Source of the DNA: Setaria digitata
Taxonomy: Eukaryota > Nematoda > Chromadorea > Rhabditida > Setariidae
Direction of reading: 5' to 3'
Length of the DNA: 64,000 nucleotides
NCBI GenBank assembly: GCA_003640385.1
Contig: RCAB01000005.1
Location: forward strand, 434,001-498,000
Of this stretch, positions 1-11,700 are shown piece after piece. A program made the position numbers and the translations under genes. Below the pieces are notes generated by a model. It did not search any database and was not told the DNA's origin. It saw nothing but the letters and a program-made list of their open reading frames with translations. The number at the start of each line of letters is the position of its first letter. The first letter of the stretch is position 1.

Positions 1-722
1 GCGTTGCATCCAAATTCAAACGTCCCCGCGGACGAATGCAGGCATGAAATCCCTCAGTTTTAGGTCTTGACGAGAAGAGTCCCTGCAGGCCTACTCGGGC
101 CTAGATCTGACCTCTTCATGACCCAACTGCTACGTCACACGTTGTGATAAATATACAAAATTCTCATTATAATGATGAAATATAGGTGGAAGAAATGATG
201 AAATAGTACGGTGAAAGAGGAGAAGAAGCGAATGTATGGTTGGAGAACACAGAGGACGGGGCTCTGCCAACGAAGGCCATGTCTGCCCGCGATGCTTCCA
301 ACCACAACACACACACACAATGGGTACCTTTTCCATCTCTATATGTATGTGTGTATGTGAGTATGTGTGTGTATGTGGGTGTATGTGGGTGTACATGGGT
401 GTACATACACATTCGTATGGCAAACAACGTGTCTGTGCTGCTGCTCTTTCTCTCCTTCCTTCTACATGATGGATCAATAGACGGAGCGCACGCTAGGCGA
501 CGACACGCCACGCATACGTAAATTCTATACTTCAAATTTCCGCCTAGTTCATAGTTCTCTGCGAAAACTTAACGTTTCACATCGGTAGTGTTTGTACGTG
601 TAGCATTTCCCAGCGTGAGTGGAGTTGGGCAGTGGGAGGGTCACAGTTCACGTGAGCATATCTTGACTGACTCTTCCAGGTTTCGTAACAGCTGAACATC
701 GAGTACATTTGACGGATTTTCG
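1..722. other. Upstream region of the ANKRD13 gene
   Basis: No coding region is supported here. The overlapping short reading frames on both strands between about 130 and 535 all run through a CA/TG-rich tract and have repeat-like composition (runs of Val-Cys and His-Thr), so I treat them as chance frames. The stretch ends at the ANKRD13 start codon at 723 and presumably holds that gene's promoter and 5' leader. I recognise no specific regulatory motif. Confidence 0.6.
306..415. repeat. CA microsatellite and imperfect TG-rich minisatellite
   Basis: A short perfect CA run at about 306-319 is followed, from about 343 to 415, by an imperfect array of GTATGTGTG and GTGGGTGTAT-like units that drifts into GTACATGGGT units. 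It lies about 300 bases upstream of the ANKRD13 start codon. Confidence 0.8.
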
Positions 723-3700
723 ATGACGCACGAGGAGTTGCGGCAAGAGTACCCGTTACATTGGGCAGTGTTTCGCAATGACTATGAAGAGTTGATGGAA
801 TTGCTAGAGGAAGGAGATGGCGATGAGGTCCTCAACAAACTTGATGTAAGAGGTTAGTGATCCATTTTTCGGGAAGTATTTTCTTCTCTCATCCATTCAT
901 TTAGTTTGTCTTTAAGCCACTTCGATAAGAAGGTTATTGATAGGATACTGAGTCAGGGTAGACTTAAACGAAATCTTCTGTCGAATCTACTAATATATAG
1001 GTGGAGCCTGCTGTAAAGTAATTCACTCGACAGGTCATGGATTCGAAAGACTCATAAACCTTTGTGTCCATCGTCAGAAAATGCGCCTTGGATTTTAAAT
1101 TTAATCTTTGTTTTCCAGGTCGCACACCTTTAATGTTAGCCGTTACACTTGGCCATAATGAATGTGCTCGAGCCTTGCTGGAAAGAGGAGCTAATGCCGC
1201 TATACCGAATGCAGGTACATTAATAACCTAATGTTATCGATGGAAGCTCATTCAACTCACTTCAGCATTCGTCTTAAGTAAGAGTCAGAAAAGCTTTGCT
1301 TCATTGAGGATTGATGTGCCATTAAAAATAAACTTCATGGTATCTCCACGTACCACTCACGATTCCATATCCTCTTATACAGATATGTGGTCACCTAGCC
1401 ATGAAGCTATTTGTACGAGAAATAGTGATCTCTTACGACTGATTATCCAGTATCGAGATTATCAACGAGCTTTACAAACAAGTCGTGCAATGGAACGCTT
1501 GCTTACGCTGTTGAAGGTGTACTAATTTTTATTAGCGGAAATATATTTAGATATAGAAAAGAGGTCATTTCACTTTATATTTTTTTTTTTTTTATATTTC
1601 AATATTAATGCTTTTCTTAATTGAAGTGACGAGTTGCACTTAAGCAACAAATATAACAAATGATTTTATCTGGGATATTATTTCTGTGGTGTGGGATTAT
1701 CAATTTTGCTTGCTAATGGTAATAGTCATTCCTAACTCAGCTGGTTGAAGCAAACTGGAACTCCCTTTTTAGGAAACAAACGATTTTTACGCAGAAATGA
1801 GTTGGGAGTTTACTAGTTGGTTGCCATTTGTTAGCAAAATGTGTCCCTCCGATACTTACAAGGTACACTTTGTCGATGTTTAAAATCAGTTTGTAGTTGT
1901 TTCTGTAGTAGAGCTGTGCTGTTACTAATTTATGGAAATTTTTAAAACTTTGTAACTTTGTAGAAGTTCTGAAGCGTAACTTAGAGAACAGATCACATTT
2001 AATCGTAGTGATTATATAAATTTATCATTCTCTATATATGTACGTCTTTCTTTTTTCAGTCACTGTTTGCCCTGCAAAATTTGCTATTTTTCTTAAACCT
2101 TATTCAAATAACATTGTATTGTAAAATATTTTTATGGTTTTCAGTAAATCTTCATTTAATAACAATGAGTCAATAAAATTTTAGAAGTGTTTCATTGCAA
2201 TTTACTAGCCAGTAAGCGCCTTCGATGTATTTGTATTCTTCTCTTTCGTGCACAGTATTTCTTTTTTTTTTTTAGATTTATAAACGGGGTTCAAATGTTC
2301 GTATTGATACAACGTTAGTTGGTTTCGATATAACATCGAACTGGAAACGTGGAAATCAGTCGTTCATATTTCGTTTTTCTGACAATTGCAAAGCACAACT
2401 GATTGTCTTGGATCATGACGGTAAGACGGTAGGTCCAATTTGAAACCATTCCATTTTTTTTTTTTTTTTAATTTTTATGAGAAAAGATATCATATTTTTC
2501 ACTTTTTAATAATTAATACAAATATGAATTATTCGCATCTTATTTGTATCAATTTGTATTCTCTTTGCGATTATTATGCATTAGTAGGTCAGTCGAAGAG
2601 TAAAACAACATATGCATGTAACAGATATAAAATTGCTTAAAATTAAAACTTGTATGTGTAGTTCTGCCACTCTCTATACCAGTAGCTCGTCAACTGAATA
2701 TTCTTTGATGCTTTAGGCTACCGTTCATACCATGGACTCTCAATCCGCAAATGATCTGAAAGATTTTGTTCCGCCAGAGGAAGCCATTTATTCACGGATG
2801 GCATCACCGGTTGATACTACTTTTATCGATGTTGAAAAAATCGGGTTTGTATATCCTTTTCTTTTTTATCTTTATCTTGTGTTTTTTTATATGTTTTATT
2901 TGGTATATTAGCCATTAGTAATTTTTCTTTGCATTTCAGATTTGAGAGATCAAAAGGTGGTGGTCTCTTGTCTTGGTTAGCATCATCGGATCGTGTAGAA
3001 GAAGTAGAGGGGTATGAGTGTAAGGTTTGTGTTTTCCTTCATTATTCTTTTCATTATTTCAGGTTCGATGGATTTCTAATTACAATTAATAACAAAAATA
3101 ATACGTTCAGAATAGGAGTGATCTTTAAGGCTTATGGTCTTATTTCAGATCTAATATTTACGCTTTCTCTTTGAATGAATGATATCCTTCAAGACGTTTT
3201 AAAGCTGTTCACATGAGTAACGTTTTCTCAGTTTTTGACAGTTTGATCATTTACTACTGAAGAGTTGAAATATTTCAAGGTTTTTAATGCGAGTAATGTT
3301 GAAATAGTTACAAAAACAAGAACGGAGCATTTGCTTGAAGGAGATAAAGAGAGGTTGGTTAATGTTTTGATTTCATACTTTAAGGCTTATGATCTTATTG
3401 CAGATTTCATTTCTGTATGCTCTGTAGATCAGAGTCGATTTTGATGTTACTTTATATCTCTCAAAATCTGCTTGTATTCATTCAGAAGTTAAGAAGATCG
3501 CATACTTAACAAAGGACATTTTTAATTTACACTGAAAATAATTTAGGCTGGTTTATACAGTACAGGTAACAGTAATGCCACAAATGATCTGCGAGTTGTA
3601 AATTATGGCATGAGGGGATGAGAATTCTTCACACATTTTTTAAGCAATTTTATTAATGTAATACAATGTCCTGTAGCTTCAGAAATGATCAGTCCTTTAT

Positions 3701-5670
3701 TTATGAACAGCATGAAAATCATTTGCAGATTTCGACGTGAAGAACATGAAAATCCTTTGCAAACAGTGTTAAAATTAGTCGAAAAGCATCAAGAATGTAC
3801 TAGTGAAATGAAACAAACAGGAAGTGATGTATACTGCGGATTGACACCGCAGCAGTACCTGGATAAGAATTATTGCATGAATAATCGTGATATTGGACTA
3901 CCAAAGCAGGTCTTTTTCATTGAGAGTCCGATAGTGGATTTTTTATAATATAATTTTCCTTAATAATATTGGTGTAATTTAAAATCTGACAATGAACATG
4001 ATATTTATAACTTTGATATGAAATGATACGTGACTTTGTACTAAGATTTTTCTTACATTTTAGGTGACGAAGAAGACCAGCTCATTTAAAGCCACTTTAT
4101 GGCTCTGTGACCACTATCCACTTGATTTGCAGGTGCAGTTTTTTAAGCAAATTATTCAGTATAGTATCACTATGTCTTGTATGATGTTTTTATTATTTCC
4201 TTTTTTTTTTTTTAAGTTGCAAAATGATGTTCTTTTAAGGAAAATTTTATTTATTTATTTGAGAAGTGACTAAACTTTCTCTTGAATCTTACTTTTTCAA
4301 CCACTAAAGAGCGAAAAAATGTTTAATGAAATCTCTTGTGAAAAACGATTGAATTTCATTTTTGTTAGCATCTGTTTTGGTTTCATGATTTTTAGCTTAA
4401 ATTTCGCTTGTATATCATTTATGTATTCCATATATATAGTATATATGCTATTTATTTCAGGATCAAGTATTGCCGATAATTGATTTAATGGCCGTAAACA
4501 ATGCTCATTTCGCTCGACTGAAGAATTTCATTCAACTGCAGTTACCGGCTGGTTTTCCTATAAAAATTGAAATCCCATTATTTCATGTTGTTAGTGCGCG
4601 AATTACATTTTCGGCTATCAATAAACGAGGACCTCATGTGTCTTGCAATTTTTCAGTGAACGAGGTATGTTTTATTTCTATATGGATTTCTTATATAATT
4701 TAAAAACACATAGTTGATAGGTGTTATATATATTGGAAAATATTTTATCTAAATGGAATTAATTTTAAGGTAAAAGTGGACCCAGGGGCTTTCGAAATCC
4801 CTCACTGTTATCGTTACTTAGGTAATGACGATTATGGCATGTATATAAGCAGAAACACAACCACATGCGAAGTGGAATCTAATGGGAATACTACAGCGAG
4901 ACGATGTTAGTTTATCTTTACACCTAGATCATTGTGATTGATAGTTGAAAGCTTGTTGTTTTGTAATGTTTGAAGCGTATGGTTGGTCTAAACTGACTTT
5001 GAGCATTTTTGATTAACTGAGATGAAACTGTTTGAACTTGTTTATTACCAGTTTTTCTGACATTAGGTTATGGCAATCAAATTATGCAAGGTGTTCATTT
5101 CTGTATATATATTTGGTTTTTTTACTTGAAAATTTGGACAATTTATATCTGCAGACGTATCCGAAGATGAACTCTATCTACAATTTGCATTGGAGCAAAG
5201 TATGCGCGAAGCAGCAAATTTTCCGACTGCTAGTACCTGCGTTGAGGAATCCGTGTGCAGTATTCTGGATTGGGATGGAGACAGAGATTTAGCATACGCA
5301 ATAGGAGAAAGTTTGCGAACGCTTCGTTTGGAGCAACTAATGAGAGAAAGTGGCAAAACTGCCGCTGATGTTGCCGAGCACCAAACAATTTTGGTACTAA
5401 TCATTGATTGAAAGCATTTTCTTTTCTTTTTTCCTTTCGTTTAGATCTGTATTGGCACTGTATTGATCTAACTGCTAGGGTAATTTTTTAGTAATTCAGC
5501 AAATGGTAGCTCACAAATTACGCGTATCTCAATTCTAAAATGTTTAGGATGACGATCTTCAGCTTGCAATACGGTTATCGCAAAAAGAAGAAGAAGAAAG
5601 ACTAAAAGCATGTGAAGAGCAAGAGGAAGAACTAGAACGTATTATAAAATTATCCCTCATCGAAAAGTGA
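723..5670 (+). CDS. ANKRD13: Ankyrin repeat domain protein 13 family, UIM-containing
   Basis: Fourteen exons join in one frame to give about 613 residues: 723-852, 1119-1214, 1383-1516, 1773-1862, 2276-2428, 2717-2844, 2940-3024, 3280-3353, 3729-3909, 4064-4132, 4461-4664, 4770-4905, 5155-5393, 5548-5670. Residues about 8-110 carry ankyrin repeats ([19 protein letters not shown], then [20 protein letters not shown]). The middle (about 140-480) matches the domain typical of ANKRD13 proteins ([51 protein letters not shown]). The C-terminus carries four ubiquitin-interacting-motif-like segments ([49 protein letters not shown]). Known family members bind Lys63-linked ubiquitin on endocytosed membrane receptors and act at the plasma membrane and endosomes. 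The start is the first ATG in frame with the first ankyrin repeat. Length and domain order match the family. The stop lies 75 bases before a single-N assembly join. Confidence 0.93.
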
Positions 5671-5847
5671 TATTATTTGTTGACCGTTTCATGATTTTAT
5701 TTTTCTTTACTGCGGAGGAAGATGGTGATCAGTAACAACTGCTGNCATAAAATTATCCCTCATCGAAAAGTGATATTATTTGTTGACCGTTTTATGATTT
5801 TATTTTTCTTTACTGCGGAGGAAGATGGTGATCAGTAACAACTGCTG
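5644..5847. repeat. Direct duplication of about 101 bases flanking a single N (probable contig join)
   Basis: Positions 5644-5744 and 5747-5847 are near-identical copies. The only difference I see is C versus T in the segment GACCGTTT(C/T)ATG. They are separated by one N at 5745 and a C at 5746. Each copy contains the end of the ANKRD13 coding region, its TGA stop and about 75 bases downstream. This is what results when two contigs with an unmerged end overlap are joined by a placeholder N, so the second copy is probably not real DNA. Confidence 0.85.
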
Positions 5848-7960
5848 ATGAAGCTCTTTTGATTGACCAAATTCTTTGAATGGAAAGGACCAATTGGCTT
5901 TATCTCAGTATGGGCTGCTGCTGGGAGATACGGAAATAACTAAGTACATAATTTTGCAGTATTTTCTGAGTTTGGACTAGATGATTTCCTTTTCACCGTG
6001 ACTTCTGTTAGTTTTTTAGCTGGTTGTGATTTTTTTATATTTTTGAAATTTTCGATCGTCGCAACTTAATTCTTAAATTTCAAGTTTGGTAGTTCATTTT
6101 AGAGGTTTGTTTAAAAAATATTATATACCTATGGAAATTTATTTGATCATCGTGATATAGACGTGTTGATTTTGTGTGAAAATAGTATTATAGTGCAGTA
6201 TGTTATTTGATTTTTATTTACACTTGTATTTGGTTTATAACGCCATTATAGTTCATGAATTCATAATGGACCATTTTATGACGCTGTAAAAATACCTCGC
6301 TGATTGTTCATAATGGCCTCTAGTGTGCAGCTCCAAAATTAATCATCCACAACTTGTGGAAAACTTTTCTTCCATAGAATTGGTCATCTTTTTTAAGAAA
6401 ATGGCACTTTAACCCATGAAAAGCTTTTTAATTTTTTCGAGAAAGTTGCGCTTTCTATATCTAGAGGGGTCCTCATAGCAGTTTTATAAGTAGTGGTATG
6501 ATTGTTTATGTGGTGGTTTTAATGGTCACCCTTCTCTATATTGAGAATCAAGAAAATTTGGCAGTACGCGGAGTACAATACTGTCTTTGAGATTGTATCG
6601 ATAATGACAGTTCTTGTCCATGAGATCTTGGCTAGCTGAACGGGCATGCTTGTTGTTTATTACCGGTTGGATAATCACTTTGTTGGCATACTCTCTCTGC
6701 TTTTGTCTTTTTTCGTCATTCTCTGAATATTTTGTATTGTGGTAGTCACTCAACACAGAGTGTCAAACCATACTTTAATTTCTCATCACTGTTGCTGCTG
6801 CTGAAAGAGTGAGTGATGCGTTCATTGGGATGGATTATTGCCAAAAAAAGAATTAGCACGCAGGATTCTCATTGCGTCTTTTCTGTTCAGGTCAGTTATT
6901 ATGCTTGATAAAGAAGTCCGGCAGATTTTGGGCAGAAAAGTTCCCCAGAATGTTCACATCTACTTTGGTAAAAGATTCCTAACCACTAGCGTCGTGTGCC
7001 ACATTCGCTCACTGTGTTGCAACCAGGAGGATCTCCTAAAATAAAGATGCAATGTTCACGAGGACCGCAGTGGTCCGTGAAAAATAGTCATTCGCATTCA
7101 ACGCCAACATTCCGTTGCGTTGAAGTAGGCCTGGGGTTGGTGCTGTACGTCGTGAGAGGTTGCTGTTTTTGAAAACGTTGGTGTTGTGTTGTCAGCTTTG
7201 GGAAGGTTTTCCGAACTATCTCCTGCTTCTTTTAATCCAAAGTATTCATTTCGTGCTCCTGTTTTGTCCATGCCTCTATTTTCCTGAGATAGCTGACCTT
7301 GTAAGAACCTTACTTCTTAGCTGACATTGCAAGAGCCTTACTTCTCTGTAAATGAGAGAGTAGTTTAAATTGTAACCTTGTTGTGTGCATGCATCTTTGT
7401 AATGGTAAGTAACCGGATATCTCATAATGCCATTTGCTTTATTATCTCTAAGATATCTCATGTGCTCAGAAAGTATGTCTGCTGACATAAATATTATATC
7501 AACTAATAGAAGTGTATGTCACGTTTTTAATTCAGCTTTTAAGTTAAACAGAAAGACAGTCCGCTTCTCAGCGTTGGGTATTGATAAAGAAAAGGTAGTG
7601 AAGTTTGAGTATTTGAGATGTTAATAGTTGATACAACAGGTGTTATATTTCTATTGAATCAAAAGTAAGGCTATATCTTTTTTTGGACATGAATTCAAAT
7701 TTTATTTTCAAGATCGCCAAATTGCCTTTTATTGAATGCAATAGCCTCGATGACGATACTCATGGAAATTGCGTCCGAGGATTTTTCAAGATGAAATTAA
7801 ATTCGGTTACTGATTAGGCTATTGAATTGTTAATATTCGATACATTACCTACCTTGCATTTCCTTACAAATCTAGTTGACTTTATTCATTTATCATTCAC
7901 TTAATTTTTCTGAAATTTCGGGCTGAAGAAGCGATTTTCGACTAACTGAAATTTGAAGCT
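5848..7960. other. Intergenic region between ANKRD13 and SUMO
   Basis: About 2.1 kb without a supported gene. The short frames at 6526-6756 (minus), 6838-7044 (plus) and 7276-7624 resemble no family I know and have no consistent splice context. A weak imperfect hairpin lies near 7052-7081 (GGACC and GGTCC arms flanked by TTCAC and GTGAA). The last few hundred bases must hold the SUMO promoter and leader, but no specific motif stands out. Confidence 0.5.
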
Positions 7961-8711
7961 ATGGCGGATGAGTCCCAACCATCAGGTGCAAATACTGGAA
8001 ATAGTAATGCAACGTCTGGACCAGTCCCAGCATCATCTTCGGAATATATCAAGTTAAGGGTAGTGGGGCAGGTATGACTTTTTTATAAAGATGGCAGAGA
8101 AATTGGAATGCGTGAGTTCCATTTTGTTTATTAAAAATTTATTTCAGGATTCCAATGAGGTGCATTTTCGTGTTAAATTTGGAACAAGCATGGGGAAGCT
8201 GAAAAAGTCCTACGCTGATCGGATGGGCGTTGACGTTGGTTCACTGCGCTTTTTATTCGATGGACGACGAATCAATGATGAGGATACTCCAAAAACCCTG
8301 GAAATTGAGGAAGATGATATAATTGAAGTTGGTTTTAAAGTCTTGCTGGAATCTAAAAGTTAAATTAATGAATATTACTGAATTATTCACTCATAGAAGG
8401 CGATTGCTGGATTCCTTATAGCCCGTATATCACAGGCTCTAAAGCTACTCCGAGTGCCTGCTTATTCATTTTTAGTCATTCAATGTTCCCTGATTAAATC
8501 ATCCTATTCTGTTTTCCAACATCATCGAAGTCTGCAGAATTAATATTCTTATGTTAATGTTTGTTTTTTTTTATTCCTCCAGCTTAGTAAAGCTTTTGGA
8601 AATAGAGTTACATTAGTAGTGAATTCTGCACGTATTGAGCATATGGAACTCTTAATTTTGTCTTCATTTCAGGTTTACCAAGAGCAAGTTGGTGGCCGCT
8701 TAATTGAGTGA
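7961..8711 (+). CDS. smo-1: SUMO, small ubiquitin-like modifier
   Basis: Three exons (7961-8071, 8148-8327, 8673-8711) give 109 residues. The first exon is a flexible polar N-terminus of about 27 residues leading into EYIKLRVVGQ. The second holds most of the beta-grasp fold (DSNEVHFRVKFGTSMGKLKK; SLRFLFDGRRINDEDTPKTL). The third gives VYQEQVGG followed by RLIE. In this family a SUMO protease cleaves after the Gly-Gly (here residues 104-105), so the four-residue tail RLIE should be removed to expose the glycine that is conjugated to target lysines by the E1/UBA-2, E2/UBC-9 cascade. The worm orthologue SMO-1 is 91 residues, so this protein has a longer N-terminus. Reading through the second intron gives a frame ending FKVLLESKS without Gly-Gly. 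I judge that frame intronic. Confidence 0.97.
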
Positions 8712-11700
8712 AAGTTCTTACCTGTTCTGTTGAGGTTCGGTCTCCTTTTTTTAGTTCTGTTTTTTGTGTACAACATTTGCAGTGATATTCGTGAAAATGT
8801 GTGTTTGCCAATTTTATTTTGTCGTTTTGTTTTGAACTGCAAATTTATATATTTTTCACTTTTTCAATTATCTGATAACTTTTCCATTTTCAGATAGGTA
8901 GCCATTTGTTTATCTGTTTGTTTATTTATCACTTTCCACATTTCTCACTGGAAATGATAAAGTGATCCGTTTGCACATGTGGAGTGTGGGAGAGACTTTA
9001 TCGACAAAAATCGAACGTTCCTAATTTTCATTTGCTGAACAGTTCATTTGGTTTCGGTTGTTTTATTCTTTTGTATTTATTTTTCTTCCTTTTCTTTTCT
9101 TTTTTTTCTTTAGTAAAGGTCTCCATTCACCCTGATTTTTTATCATTTTTTTTTCTTTTTTTTTTTACATTGAGCTGCAGCATTTTATCTTCTGTCATGT
9201 TTCTGATCGTGAATGGAGATAATAACTTGAATGATTGAATGAAGTATGACTGCATACATTTTAGCTGTAGTCATTGTTAAATGGTTTATTTCGCAAAATG
9301 TCTTCTTCACATCGTTTGAAGCTTTTCAGTTTGTATGAAGTTATGAATTATTCTGTAACCTCCAAGTTTCTTTTAAATACGTGCAAGCATCTATATCACA
9401 TGAAACCCCGGAAATTTCTTGATGAATCCTCCCTTCATTTTTTATTGATTTATGCTTCGAGGGATACAGCATTAAGTGAATCAACTATTTTGTGCATTGT
9501 TTCAAAGGCTCTGGTAATCCGGACATTATTAATTACGAAAATGGACTGAGATATCATCCATCTATTATATGGAGCAGGATTGTTTCCCATTTTTAATTAC
9601 TAGGAGAGGAATTATCAATCATTTTTTATTTCAAGGATTTCTAAGGTTTTCAAAAAAAAAAAAAAAAAGGAAAAAGAAAAGAAAAACTGCTGCCTTCTCA
9701 TTGCAAAATTACCATTCCAGCGATTCATTTTTCAAATAATACTATTACCTGCTGTTGGTTTAAATTACATGCTATAACAACGCGTTATTTTAAAAGGAAT
9801 GTAAGTGAAGCAATATTCGTTGAAAATAAAATTGGTAGTAAATATTAAATGATCAGTTACTGTTTGAAGAGGCATGATATAGTTTGATGCGTTAGACTCA
9901 TTCATTTATATTTCGGCATTACTGTTTCGAAATACATGAAAGGTTTCAATTTAAGTATGGCAAGAAATGGTGGAGTTTGTTTGAGATAGGTGCGGGAGGT
10001 GAGGAAGTTAAACAGTGAAAGCTGCTGTGAGTGAAATTTAAGCAGTTGTGTCACTGAGGTTTTTACTGGTAGAGGTTATGAGCTACGTTGACATTGAAAT
10101 AACTGTAGTGGTTTGTGGGAACTGATGAAAAAAAAATGTGTCGTACAAGGCGAAAGGCAAACAATTTGTGGGAAAGGCGAGTGGATTAAAACTTAAATTA
10201 GGAAGCAACGAAATCTGTGTGCAGTATTCTTATTCTGTTAAACTGGTATTTGATTTGGATATAACGAGGCAGAAGAAATATCGAGTAACGTATTTATAGT
10301 TTAACTTAAATTATAAAGGGCGAGAGATGTTCTTCATTCTTTGGTGTGAAGGTTTTACAGTTAGACGTATTTCGTGTTGTTTGCAAAGTTGATGCTCAGG
10401 TTACGAGGTTTGCTGGCGAAGAAAAGACGTGTGTCTCCCAAACTTTACAACACTCTTCTATTACAATTTGCTTGAAGATGAGACTAGACGTAATTTTGTT
10501 GCAGTTCCTATCTGCGAAATTTAAATTCCCATTCCGCCACAAATACAAATACCACAAACTGTGATTTGTTATCACAATATCACACTATCAACCTTTTGAA
10601 ATAAGACCTGAACTTTCAAGAATATTTCCCTCTATTGCTTCAACTTAAGTCTTGGATAGAAATTAAACAGAAATGAGTATGATTCTGACCACTGCTTACA
10701 TCGTGACTCTTTTCGGTACCATCATAAATGGAAATCAGCAGCCCTGGCTGGTGGTACTAAATGATTCTCATCGACATTTAGGCATTATTGCGTGGTTCAA
10801 GTCACTAATATTGTTTTAACAATCGCACTGGCATCCTACGAATGCAAGACAGTCTCACTTTCGCCAATTATTTCATTGAATCAAGTTGTTAAGAAACAAG
10901 TACTGTCTTCAACTTTTTAACTATTTTTGTTGTTTATAAAAATTAGGCCGAAATAGATTTGCCGAAAATTTTTGGAAATAAATATTGCATCGGTGTCTAA
11001 AATTAGTTTTTCACAAGTTCCTTCATTTTTCTAAAAAGCCTTGTCCTGGTGACATACATACAAATGCCAAACAGTCTTACTGCCGCCCGTTATGTTGGAT
11101 AAGTATGTGTGATCACGGTGATCACGTTGATCGCTTCATTTATAAGTGCTCCCTGCATCTGAATGTCAGTTTTTTCGACAAATTCACCCCTGTTTATTTC
11201 AACTACAGTGATACGGATTTCCATCTTTTTCCTCTACACTTCTTCCGACGGCTCAGAAAAAAATTCCGACTTCGTTTTGTCTGTCTCAGTCTACTATACT
11301 TCTTTTTCAGTATAAATCTGTTTCTGTTTAAGTGAAAAGTTCAAGTCATCTTTTGTCTGAAGTCCCAAAATCCTTCAGTTTAGATTTCCTTTGATTGTTT
11401 TTAATAATAATAATGACTTCAACTCGGACAGCTCTAATCAATCAGCCTAATTGGTTGAGGAGTGCAGTCCCGGTTATGTGTTAAGAAAAACTTTCATTCC
11501 TTCCCTCTTTCCCTACTTTTCGCCCCCCTCATATCTACCCTTTTCTTCCTGAACTTTTACTGCTTCTTTATCCATTACGTCCACTTTTTTAAATTTGGGC
11601 TAGAAGAATTTCCAAGTGCTTAACAAAAATTACACTTTTGCCTTCTAACAAACAACAAAAAGTAGGCAAGAAAATTGATTAATAGTTCACTGTTTGATGA

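Noticed and set aside
236..521. Overlapping frames through the CA/TG repeat
   Set aside because: Composition is repeat-driven and both strands are open, with no protein-like features.
10985..11335. 116-codon frame in the 9 kb gap
   Set aside because: Rich in Phe, Leu, Lys and Ser from AT-rich, T-run sequence, with no domain, no splice context and no start support.
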